IMG/VR virus record: IMGVR_UViG_3300026512_000028
Coordinates: 1-41,911 of that record
Origin: a virus
DNA length: 41,911 nt
Direction: 5' to 3' (one strand)
A model generated the notes under the pieces. The model ran no database searches, was not told the origin of the DNA, and was given only the letters and a program-made list of their open reading frames with translations. A program made the translations under genes and the position numbers. This document shows, one piece after another, positions 32,300-39,228 of the stretch. Within the stretch, counting starts at the first letter, position 1; each line of letters starts with the position of its first letter.

Positions 32300-33561
32300 T
32301 CTATCCAAATTTCTTTTGGTTCTTTATTTTTAAGCCCTTCAAATTTTTTTTGAAGTTCTCTTATTTTCAATTTGAGCTCCTCTATTTTCTCTTCTGTTAA
32401 ATTATACAAATTCATTTTTAGATGATCTTCAGGATATTTTATATTCAAATTTTTACACTGCTCTAAAATATCTTTTTTGCTTCTCTTATTGACTATCAAT
32501 TTTTCATCAATTATAGATTTTATGAATTTAGTCCTATCTAACAGATAATCCATTTCTTCCTTATAATTTTTAAGAAGGTAATCTTTTCTTTTTTGGTAAA
32601 AATCAAGTCTTACTTCAATGTATTTATCAATCAATTCATATTCATTTTTAAATTCTATTATTTTATTATTTTCATCAATAGAAGTAAAATTTTCAGCTAC
32701 TTTTTTAGATAATTTTAACTTTTTAATAATTTCTTCATCGTCTAATTTATTGAATTCAGAGCTAACATTTAATTCAAATAGAAACTCTCCGTTTTGAGAT
32801 TTATCTTTAAAGTTTCTTATAATTTTTCTTTCTTCTAAATCATTTAAAACTTTTAAATAAGATTTTAATTCATAACCGATAGGCAATTCAGAAATAATTA
32901 TTTTTGTTCTTCCAACTCTTTCAAATTTTCCTAAAAGTTCCCATCCATTTTCATAAGCTCTAATGGTTCCTTTGAATCCTTTGAAAAAAGGGTTTAATTT
33001 AACTTTTTTTCCCTTAATATAATTAATTATATCTCTTAAATTTCTCGGAAGTATTTTTTGTGCAAATCCTGTGGAAACTCCTTCAGAACCATTTATTAAA
33101 ATCATAGGAACAATAGGAACATAATATTTATATTCTATTTTCTGTCCTTCAAAAGACTGCTCTTCTAAAATTGCATCATCTTCCTCTTTATATATATCTC
33201 TGATATATGGTTGCATATAAGTATAAATATATCTACTTGCAGCAGATTCAGAGCTTAACCTATCTCCAAAATGCCCTTCAGGAACTAAAAAAGGAACATT
33301 GTTTGTTCCTGTAAAATCCTGAGCTATATTAACAATAACGCCTTCTATACTTCCCTGACCATGAATATAGTTAGTATGCTCTGCTACTGTTGCTGCAAGC
33401 CTTGCTACCTGTGTTTCTTTTTTAATGTTTTTATCTAATACTGTATATAAAACTTTTCTGCTTGTATTTTTTAATCCATCTATATAACTTGCTATTTTTC
33501 TTGTATTATCATAAACAGGATAATTAATAAAATCATTATTAATAAATTCTTCAAATTTCAT
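32275..33561 (-). CDS. DNA topoisomerase II medium subunit, gp52-like
   Basis: This 428-residue protein is the GyrA/ParC-type breakage-reunion subunit of a T4-like topoisomerase; T4 gp52 is 442 residues. It begins with RKIASYIDGLKNTSRKVLYT, contains the HGQGSIEGVIV and NNVPFLVPEGHFG segments, and has the catalytic Tyr111 in SAASRYIYTYM. It ends in a coiled-coil C-gate region (KEEMDYLLDRTKFIKSIIDE). It lacks the GyrA wrapping domain, as T4 gp52 does. It works with the two proteins encoded just upstream. The ATG at 33561 follows AGGAGTTTAA. Confidence 0.9.
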   Translation of the reverse strand: MKFEEFINNDFINYPVYDNTRKIASYIDGLKNTSRKVLYTVLDKNIKKETQVARLAATVAEHTNYIHGQGSIEGVIVNIAQDFTGTNNVPFLVPEGHFGDRLSSESAASRYIYTYMQPYIRDIYKEEDDAILEEQSFEGQKIEYKYYVPIVPMILINGSEGVSTGFAQKILPRNLRDIINYIKGKKVKLNPFFKGFKGTIRAYENGWELLGKFERVGRTKIIISELPIGYELKSYLKVLNDLEERKIIRNFKDKSQNGEFLFELNVSSEFNKLDDEEIIKKLKLSKKVAENFTSIDENNKIIEFKNEYELIDKYIEVRLDFYQKRKDYLLKNYKEEMDYLLDRTKFIKSIIDEKLIVNKRSKKDILEQCKNLNIKYPEDHLKMNLYNLTEEKIEELKLKIRELQKKFEGLKNKEPKEIWIEELNKIKI

Positions 33562-33569
33562 TTAAACTC

Positions 33570-34646
33570 CTATATTTTATTTATATCTAAACTTGCCTCT
33601 TTAATAAACTCTTTTCTTTTATCTGTTTTGTTTTTTGCAAGCCAATCATCTAAAAGTTTTTCATCAATTTCATCAAGTTTCACAATCATATTATCTATCC
33701 CATCTTTATTAATAATTTCAAGAAGCTGTTTTTTAGTCCATCTACCAAGACCTTTGGCATATTGAACCTCTCTATTTGGAATATCTTTCATAGAATACCA
33801 CCAATTTTTTAATTTTCCATTTTTCACTTCAAAGGCAATAGGCGTATAAAATCTACAAATTTTATCTTTAAAATTAGGTAAATATTTTATAATATTTCCA
33901 ATCAAAAGTAAATTTATTTTAAATCCGTCCAAGTCTTGATCTGAAGCTATAATTATTTTTTCAAAATTGAAACTATTACAAATAGTGATCAAATCCTTTA
34001 ACTCTGTATTTGAATTAACTTTGCTCACAGAAACTTCCCAGGCATTTAATGGCACACCTTTTAATTCAAAATAAGCATATTCATTTCTACCCAAAATATT
34101 CATAAGACCACTTCTCGCAGAAGTTCCCTCACATACTAATAAATATTTGTTATTTCTAATTGCTGGGAAAAATTTTTCAGAAGTTATTTTCTTTTCTTTT
34201 TTAGTTAATTTTTTAAGCTCAGCATTTTCTTTAGCTTGTTGTTTAAGAGAAAAATATTCTGTTATAGAAAGCATTAAATTTTCATCTTTTAATAATTGCT
34301 TTATTATTTTATCCCAATCAATATCTTTGAAAAATTCTTCTAAATCTTTTTGAGAATTAGAAATTTCTATTTTTTCTTGAGAGCTGAATTCAAGCTTTGG
34401 AAAAAATCTCATTACAAGAAGAATTTTCATTTTATTTCTAATGTCTGCAGGCTTTATTGAAGGAAATTTTTTAAGAAGCTTTTCTCTAATTTTAGGAACA
34501 ATTTTATTATTAATAATGTAAGAAATTGGTGTTCCACCATTTCTTACATAAAGTCCATTTACAATCAAGCACTGTGAAAAATCATCACTATCATTATGCT
34601 TTATTTCAAAATAAAAATTGTCTTTTTTTATATTTCCATACTTCAC
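33570..34646 (-). CDS. Topoisomerase II large subunit, transducer + TOPRIM part
   Basis: This 358-residue protein starts within the transducer domain (LIVNGLYVRNGGTPISYI) and carries the TOPRIM domain, with Glu173 in LLVCEGTSARSG and the DxDxD set Asp236, Asp238 and Asp240 in ASDQDLDGF. It is the equivalent of the end of T4 gp39 plus gp60. The start is GTG at 34646 with AAGGAG upstream; an overlapping ATG two bases earlier is followed at once by a stop. It binds gp52-like protein and metal for cleavage. Confidence 0.88.
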   Translation of the reverse strand: MKYGNIKKDNFYFEIKHNDSDDFSQCLIVNGLYVRNGGTPISYIINNKIVPKIREKLLKKFPSIKPADIRNKMKILLVMRFFPKLEFSSQEKIEISNSQKDLEEFFKDIDWDKIIKQLLKDENLMLSITEYFSLKQQAKENAELKKLTKKEKKITSEKFFPAIRNNKYLLVCEGTSARSGLMNILGRNEYAYFELKGVPLNAWEVSVSKVNSNTELKDLITICNSFNFEKIIIASDQDLDGFKINLLLIGNIIKYLPNFKDKICRFYTPIAFEVKNGKLKNWWYSMKDIPNREVQYAKGLGRWTKKQLLEIINKDGIDNMIVKLDEIDEKLLDDWLAKNKTDKRKEFIKEASLDINKI

Positions 34647-34655
34647 ATAAACTCC

Positions 34656-35378
34656 TTAAAAATCAATCTCTGTCGATTTTATTAATTTTTGATTGAAATA
34701 AAACTTAATTTCAGGATATGTTAATGACAGCATAATTATCCTACTATAAATAGCCACCTTTTCATTTTCTGTAAATTTATTAACTTCAAATCTACCAAAG
34801 TCGGGCTCTACATAAACTTCAACACCTGATTTTGTTGTTTTCTTTTCTTGAGTTTTTATTTTTGTAGCATTTTCTATACTTGTATAAATTATTTCTTTAC
34901 CTGAGTTTCCATTTTTTCCAACAAAAACTTTACTAAAATAATTCGTTAGTGCAGCACCCATTCCATTAGCACCTGCTGATTTTCTATCCGAATCATCAAA
35001 ATTGCTTCCAGCCTTTAATGTCCCCCAAGCTGATTCACACATCCAGACTTCTTTATTTAAAATCTTATTAAAATGTTTTGTGTTGGGTATTCCAACACCA
35101 TTATCTTTTACGCTAAATGATTTATCATCTAAGACAATGTCTATTCTCGGATTACCATTAAAATTATTATCCACAAAGGCATCCACAGAATTATCTAAAA
35201 TTTCTTCAAAAATCTTAACAAGTCCTGGAACATATTCAAGTTCTGTCTCGACAAATTTATTGTCTCTTACTATATATCTTTTTTCTTGTATCTTTTTGAC
35301 TGCCCCAATATAAACATTGGGTCTTTTTAAAGCATGCTCTCTGTCATCTAAGATTTCTATTTTTCTTTGCTTTGACAA
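34656..35378 (-). CDS. Topoisomerase II large subunit, GHKL ATPase part
   Basis: This 240-residue protein is the N-terminal GHKL ATPase domain of a type II topoisomerase. It has EEILDNSVDAF (Glu59, Asp62, Asn63), KDNGVGIPN (92-99) and the lid SAGANGMGAALTN (136-146). It ends just after the start of the transducer, with TYPEIKFYFN. In T4 the large subunit is cut much later, within TOPRIM. Here the cut comes after about 240 residues, with a 9-nt gap and a fresh Shine-Dalgarno for the next gene. An ATP-gated dimer would have to assemble from three proteins. Confidence 0.88.
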   Translation of the reverse strand: MSKQRKIEILDDREHALKRPNVYIGAVKKIQEKRYIVRDNKFVETELEYVPGLVKIFEEILDNSVDAFVDNNFNGNPRIDIVLDDKSFSVKDNGVGIPNTKHFNKILNKEVWMCESAWGTLKAGSNFDDSDRKSAGANGMGAALTNYFSKVFVGKNGNSGKEIIYTSIENATKIKTQEKKTTKSGVEVYVEPDFGRFEVNKFTENEKVAIYSRIIMLSLTYPEIKFYFNQKLIKSTEIDF

Positions 35379-35388
35379 TCTTAACTCC

Positions 35389-35667
35389 TTATTTGTTTAA
35401 ATAAAAAACTTTCCAATCTCTTGTTCTTCTATAACCTCTTCTAAAAATTCCATTTGTGCTTTCAACTCTAAAATAAATTCTTAAAACTTTTCCAGATGTT
35501 GTTTTAACATCATAAAAAGAAGAATTAAAATCTTTATTTATTTCAGAATTTACTATTTTTTCAAGTTCATCATTCCCAAGAACTTTTATTACTTTACTTG
35601 TTAATGTGTCAAATTTAATTTTGTTATCTTGAGAAATTTTTTGAAGAATACCTAATGTTTTTGTCAT
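35389..35667 (-). CDS. Small protein at the head of the topoisomerase operon, unknown
   Basis: The product has 92 residues. The N-terminal half is helical (GILQKISQDNKIKFDTL). The C-terminal half looks like a beta hairpin followed by a basic Arg-rich end (FRRGYRRTRDWKVFY). It is the first gene after a sigma70-like promoter and ends 11 nt before the ATPase gene. I do not recognise the family. The Arg-rich end could bind nucleic acid. Confidence 0.6.
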   Translation of the reverse strand: MTKTLGILQKISQDNKIKFDTLTSKVIKVLGNDELEKIVNSEINKDFNSSFYDVKTTSGKVLRIYFRVESTNGIFRRGYRRTRDWKVFYLNK

Positions 35668-35696
35668 TTTAACTCCTTAACTTTTTCTTATATATA

Positions 35697-35725
35697 ATTA
35701 TATAATAATTTTTGAAAAAAGTAAA
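35697..35725 (-). promoter_or_regulatory. Sigma70-type early promoter A
   Basis: On the minus strand: TTTACT, a 17-nt spacer, TATAAT. Promoters B and C are nearly identical over the spacer as well (CTATTTAC then TTTTTC then AAAAA). Confidence 0.82.
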
Positions 35726-35733
35726 TAGCCCAA

Positions 35734-36486
35734 TTACCATTCATTAAGATTAAATTTTGCTTTATTATTTTTTAGTATTTTTTGTTCAATTTCTTTTGTC
35801 CCTTTTCTTTTGAATTTTGAATGTGGACTATTTAATTCTGTTAATTTTTTTTCTAAATTAACAATCTTTTTCCATTCTTCAGGATATTTTTCATAGATAG
35901 TTTTTAAAGAATCTAAAGATTGTTTAGGACAAATAAAACAACCTAATCTATCAAAATCTTTATATAGTGGATTATAATAAAAATTATTTTTATCTAAAAT
36001 CCATTTTTTAATATAATTTTCATCAATCTGTTTTTCTATCAAAGGATAAATTTCTTTTTTGTTTTTACTCATTCGTTTTAATTCATTATAAGCTAAACCA
36101 ATATAAGTATAAACATCAAAATTTTTATAATTTTCTTTTATATATATTTTAAATGGTTTAACCTTTAAATAATCTGTGCAATAACCTATAGAAAATACAG
36201 GTGGAAATCCTCTAATTTGGCCTTTTTTCTTACCTCTCACAAATTTTCCAAACATTTTTTCATGCCAAATATCCTTCCCTTTATTTTCATTTAATATTGT
36301 AACTTTATATCCTAATTTTTCCCAATATTCTTTAATTTTATAAATATAGTCATATAATTGTTTATGTTCATATCCTGTATCGCATAAAATTATTTCGTCT
36401 ATTGGTTTTTTCTCTTTAATGAGTATGTCTATCATAAAAGTGCTATCTTTACCTCCTGACCAAGAAGCTACATATTTCTTTTCCAA
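35734..36486 (-). CDS. PP-loop (PAPS reductase/ATP pyrophosphatase-like) protein
   Basis: This 250-residue protein has the PP-loop SGGKDS (residues 10-15) of the PAPS reductase/adenine nucleotide alpha-hydrolase superfamily, Cys103 in GYCTDYLKVKP, and a GCFICPKQS motif (Cys183, Cys186) that may hold a metal or a redox-active pair. Members activate a substrate with ATP before thiol or amine transfer, or reduce PAPS. Phage members are often found without a known substrate. It is preceded by its own early promoter (B). A sulphur or nucleotide modification role is possible but not shown. Confidence 0.75.
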   Translation of the reverse strand: MEKKYVASWSGGKDSTFMIDILIKEKKPIDEIILCDTGYEHKQLYDYIYKIKEYWEKLGYKVTILNENKGKDIWHEKMFGKFVRGKKKGQIRGFPPVFSIGYCTDYLKVKPFKIYIKENYKNFDVYTYIGLAYNELKRMSKNKKEIYPLIEKQIDENYIKKWILDKNNFYYNPLYKDFDRLGCFICPKQSLDSLKTIYEKYPEEWKKIVNLEKKLTELNSPHSKFKRKGTKEIEQKILKNNKAKFNLNEW

Positions 36487-36500
36487 GTTATTCCTTTAAT

Positions 36501-36529
36501 TTTATATAATATTTTTTGGAAAAAGTAAA
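36501..36529 (-). promoter_or_regulatory. Sigma70-type early promoter B
   Basis: Minus strand TTTACT, 17-nt spacer, TATAAA. It lies 15 nt upstream of the PP-loop gene ATG and shares the spacer sequence with promoters A and C. Confidence 0.8.
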
Positions 36530-36535
36530 TAGTTA

Positions 36536-36910
36536 TTATTCATTTATACATTTTGTAACTAACTCATTATTCAAATTTCTTAAATCATATTCTTTGGAAT
36601 CATCTTTGCTTTTTAAAAATAAATATTTTGGTAAAATAAATCCATCAAATTCATCATTTCCTTCTACCCAAGCTTCATATTTATTATCAACAAAAACTTT
36701 AGATCCTTTCATTTTAACAGGAAGCTTTCCAAACCCAAAAAATGTAATATAGGCTTTTATTACATTATTTTCATTATAATCATCACCATCAATATCATAA
36801 CATCTTTTTATTAAATCAAATTTTTCACATTCTGACATTTTTTGAATTTTTGGATAAGCCATATTTTTTGAAAAATCTTTTTGTAATTGTTCTATCATTT
36901 CTTTAATCAT
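36536..36910 (-). CDS. Unknown protein, 124 residues
   Basis: The product is an acidic/basic mixed protein with an N-terminal helix (MIKEMIEQLQKDFSKN) and a beta-rich centre (FGKLPVKMKGSKVFVDN). No known motif or membrane segment is present. It follows the SprT-like gene with a 9-nt gap and ends just before early promoter B, so it may be the last gene of the transcript from promoter C. Confidence 0.6.
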   Translation of the reverse strand: MIKEMIEQLQKDFSKNMAYPKIQKMSECEKFDLIKRCYDIDGDDYNENNVIKAYITFFGFGKLPVKMKGSKVFVDNKYEAWVEGNDEFDGFILPKYLFLKSKDDSKEYDLRNLNNELVTKCINE

Positions 36911-36919
36911 TTTTAACCT

Positions 36920-37259
36920 TTATTTAGGAATATGAATATTTATTTTCTTCATCAATTCATGTCTTTTTTCATCAAAATATCTGTCATGATAATCTTTAGC
37001 ATTATAATTTCCTGTGTGGAATTGCCATATGTGAATCATTTCATGTAAAAGGATACCTATTATATTTCTAGATTTAAGTATTTTAGGATTAAAGTGAATA
37101 GAAAAATAATCAAACCCTCCATTTTCATTCTCATGTCCATAAGCCATTGCTCCATATTTATCATCTAAAATGTCAAAATAAATAGAAACTTCTGGTAATT
37201 CATTATTAAAATATAATTTGTTTAGCTTTTTATACTCTTTAAGAAGTTTCGTTTTTCAT
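36920..37259 (-). pseudogene. SprT-like zinc metallopeptidase with a one-base frame break near its start
   Basis: The ATG at 37257-37259 overlaps the stop of the upstream gene (ATGA), but that frame ends after six codons. The next frame is open from just after the A5 run (37252-37256) and reads LLKEYKKLNKLYFNNELP, a typical SprT-like start. It continues to GAMAYGHENE and the zinc motif HEMIH within IIGILLHEMIHIW. A single added A would give one 113-residue frame. An internal ATG at 37147 gives a 75-residue protein that keeps HEMIH. The break could be a real mutation, transcript slippage on A5, or a sequencing error. Confidence 0.72.
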
Positions 37260-37741
37260 TTTTCCTCTATATTTTCTTTAATATTGATAATATACAGCAT
37301 TTGATTTAATGTAATATTTCCTCTCAAATAATCCTTGTATAACATACAATATGTAGCACTATCTCCAAATTTGTTTTGAAAGAATAAAAATATTTCATCA
37401 AAAATAATTGTTTCTTTGTCATGAAGATTGATTGTTTTTTCATAAATTTCATCATTTAAAATAACAAATTTATCACTTGTTTCCAAATTTGGCCATTGTA
37501 ACATAGTTTCGCGGATATATTCATTAATATTTTCTATTATATCAAAAAATTCATAAATATCATATGAATTAATATTAAATTTTTCTTTTAGATAATTTGA
37601 AAAATAATCTTTATTATTTAATATATCTTCTGAACTTATTGTTTTATTATCAATTTTTATTTGTAAATCTAAATGTTTTTCTGTAACTTCTTTTTTAATC
37701 TCTTCTATTTTTTCTTTTATATGCTTTTCTGTATAAATCAT
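37256..37741 (-). CDS. Unknown protein, 161 residues
   Basis: This is a highly charged helical protein (MIYTEKHIKEKIEEIKKEV at the start; several Asp/Glu/Lys-rich helices) with no recognised motif. AAGGAGTTAAG precedes the ATG at 37741. It is the first gene after early promoter C and a long structured 5' leader, and it is coupled to the SprT-like gene by an ATGA overlap. Confidence 0.6.
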   Translation of the reverse strand: MIYTEKHIKEKIEEIKKEVTEKHLDLQIKIDNKTISSEDILNNKDYFSNYLKEKFNINSYDIYEFFDIIENINEYIRETMLQWPNLETSDKFVILNDEIYEKTINLHDKETIIFDEIFLFFQNKFGDSATYCMLYKDYLRGNITLNQMLYIINIKENIEEK

Positions 37742-37756
37742 CTTAACTCCTTCTAA

Positions 37757-37853
37757 TTCATTTATCCAAGCCTCTCTAAGAGGTTTTAAAATGATTCTAA
37801 TATAATACCTATTAAAACCATTAAAGTTTATTAGAGAGGCTCTAATAAATGAA
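37757..37853 (-). promoter_or_regulatory. Highly structured 5' leader with nested inverted repeats
   Basis: Three pairs of arms nest within 97 nt: TTCATTTAT/ATAAATGAA (37757-37765, 37845-37853), GCCTCTCTAA/TTAGAGAGGC (37770-37779, 37831-37840) and GGTTTTAA/TTAAAACC (37782-37789, 37812-37819). The leader lies between promoter C and the Shine-Dalgarno of the 161-residue gene. A small ATG frame of 11 codons sits at the loop. It may be an mRNA-stability element, an RNase III target or a regulatory hairpin. Confidence 0.7.
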
Positions 37854-37881
37854 CTAAACCATATAAATAAATTGCATAATA

Positions 37882-37910
37882 ATTATATTATAATTTTTGA
37901 AAAAAGTAAA
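37882..37910 (-). promoter_or_regulatory. Sigma70-type early promoter C
   Basis: Minus strand TTTACT, 17-nt spacer, TATAAT. It sits right after a terminator and 140 nt upstream of the gene at 37741. Confidence 0.82.
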
Positions 37911-37913
37911 TAG

Positions 37914-37947
37914 TTTAAGGAAAATTTAAGATTCAATTTTCCTTAAA
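37914..37947 (-). terminator. Terminator after the nrdAB transcript
   Basis: Minus-strand arms TTTAAGGAAAATT and AATTTTCCTTAAA (13 bp, 8-nt loop) lie 18 nt past the stop of the 54-residue ORF. They are followed by CTATTTACTTTTTTC, which is also the -35 region of promoter C. Confidence 0.8.
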
Positions 37948-37965
37948 TCCTATCCAAAATTTCTT

Positions 37966-38130
37966 TTATTGTTTTTCTTTTATTAATTTTAAAATTTTTC
38001 TTTTATATTCATCTAAAGAATAATTTGTATTATTAAAAAAATTAAAATAATGAACATCATTTTCATCACAGAAATTAAAATAAGCTTTTAACGCTTCTAA
38101 AATTACAAAATTTTCTTGCTCTTTAGACAT
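37966..38130 (-). CDS. Small 54-residue protein overlapping the end of nrdB
   Basis: ATG at 38130 (or 38133) is preceded by AAAGGA inside nrdB and the frame overlaps the nrdB stop by 8 nt. The product is a small helical protein (MSKEQENFVILEALKAYFNF then a Lys-rich helix at the end). It has no known motif. Overlap, ribosome site and the terminator just after the stop support a real gene. Confidence 0.65.
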   Translation of the reverse strand: MSKEQENFVILEALKAYFNFCDENDVHYFNFFNNTNYSLDEYKRKILKLIKEKQ

Positions 38131-39217
38131 CATTATCCTTTAAAATATCAAATTTGTCTAAATCATTTTTTAGACTACCTTTTTGATAATTAGTATTATC
38201 TGCCTCTTGAAGAGCAACTTGCGTCTTGTTGAGATTTCTATATTCGTTATACCAGTCTATAATATCAGATTTTTCTTCATTGTAAATAGGTTTTAATCCT
38301 ATTTCTTTAAGTCTATTGTCAGTCCAATATTTTATAAAATGCTCATTTATTCTTTTATTAAATCCTTGAAAATCTCCATCTTTTAATAAATAATCACTCC
38401 ATTCCATTTCAAGTTCAGCAGTTTCTTTAGCCATCTCATAAGCTAAATCTTCAAAATATGATTTCAAATGAGAAAATCCTTGATTTGAATCTTTCATTAA
38501 AATTTTCATTACATTTGAACCTGTTGTAGTATGAACAGTCATTTCATCCCATGCAATAAGCTTTAACATTTGAGAAAATCCCTGAATAGAATTTCCATAA
38601 GCTTTATTAATACTCCACGTAGAAAAGAAACTAAATGGAAATTTGACACCCTCTAAGAAAAATGTTCTTAAAAGATTCTCTAAAAGAAGTTTTTTAAGTT
38701 CATCATCGACAGTATCTTCTTTCAATTTTTCAATTAATTTATTAGCACTCTCAATTTCTTTATCAGCTCTTTTTCTAACAACATTATCTTCATAGATTGA
38801 ATCAAGCATTTCAGTAACTTTACTTCCGAAAGATTGATTTAATCCTGTGCTATAACTTAATGCATGGATATCTTCTTCAACTTTAATTCTAGCATATAAA
38901 TAAGAAAGCCAAGTATCAGATGATAAATCTGATAATAATCCAAATGTTCCAGGAACCAAACTATCTAAAACATTTTGATAAAGAATATTAAGATGGAAAA
39001 TCCTTTTTGGAATTTCATCCATTGAATCCCATCCTTTTTTATCTTTTACACAGTCTATTTCTTTTGTAAACCATGTATTTGATTCAGAAGCCTCTGCTAA
39101 TTTTTGAAAAATATCATAAGATTTTTTATCTATCCTTTGGAAATTTCCATAATCTCCAAAGAAAAGTTTGTTGTAATCTTCTGGTTTTTTTGCTAAGCAT
39201 AATGTATGACAAATCAT
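38123..39217 (-). CDS. nrdB: Ribonucleotide reductase small subunit (class Ia)
   Basis: This 364-residue NrdB makes the tyrosyl radical for NrdA. The diiron/radical site is clear: LDS (Asp85), VEEDIHALSY with Glu115, His118 and the radical Tyr122 (the same numbers as in E. coli), FLEGVKFPFSF (Glu189) and WDEMTVH (Glu225, His229). The last has three residues between Glu and His where E. coli has two. The C terminus ends with a GSLKNDLDKFD segment typical of NrdB tails that bind NrdA. It follows nrdA by 11 nt. The ATG at 39217 has AAAGGAG upstream. Confidence 0.93.
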   Translation of the reverse strand: MICHTLCLAKKPEDYNKLFFGDYGNFQRIDKKSYDIFQKLAEASESNTWFTKEIDCVKDKKGWDSMDEIPKRIFHLNILYQNVLDSLVPGTFGLLSDLSSDTWLSYLYARIKVEEDIHALSYSTGLNQSFGSKVTEMLDSIYEDNVVRKRADKEIESANKLIEKLKEDTVDDELKKLLLENLLRTFFLEGVKFPFSFFSTWSINKAYGNSIQGFSQMLKLIAWDEMTVHTTTGSNVMKILMKDSNQGFSHLKSYFEDLAYEMAKETAELEMEWSDYLLKDGDFQGFNKRINEHFIKYWTDNRLKEIGLKPIYNEEKSDIIDWYNEYRNLNKTQVALQEADNTNYQKGSLKNDLDKFDILKDNDV

Positions 39218-39228
39218 TTATTTCTCCT

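Noticed and set aside
37770-37840. tRNA-like element in the leader after promoter C
   Set aside because: The 10-bp outer stem looks like an acceptor, but there is no T-arm, D-arm or anticodon loop in the right places.
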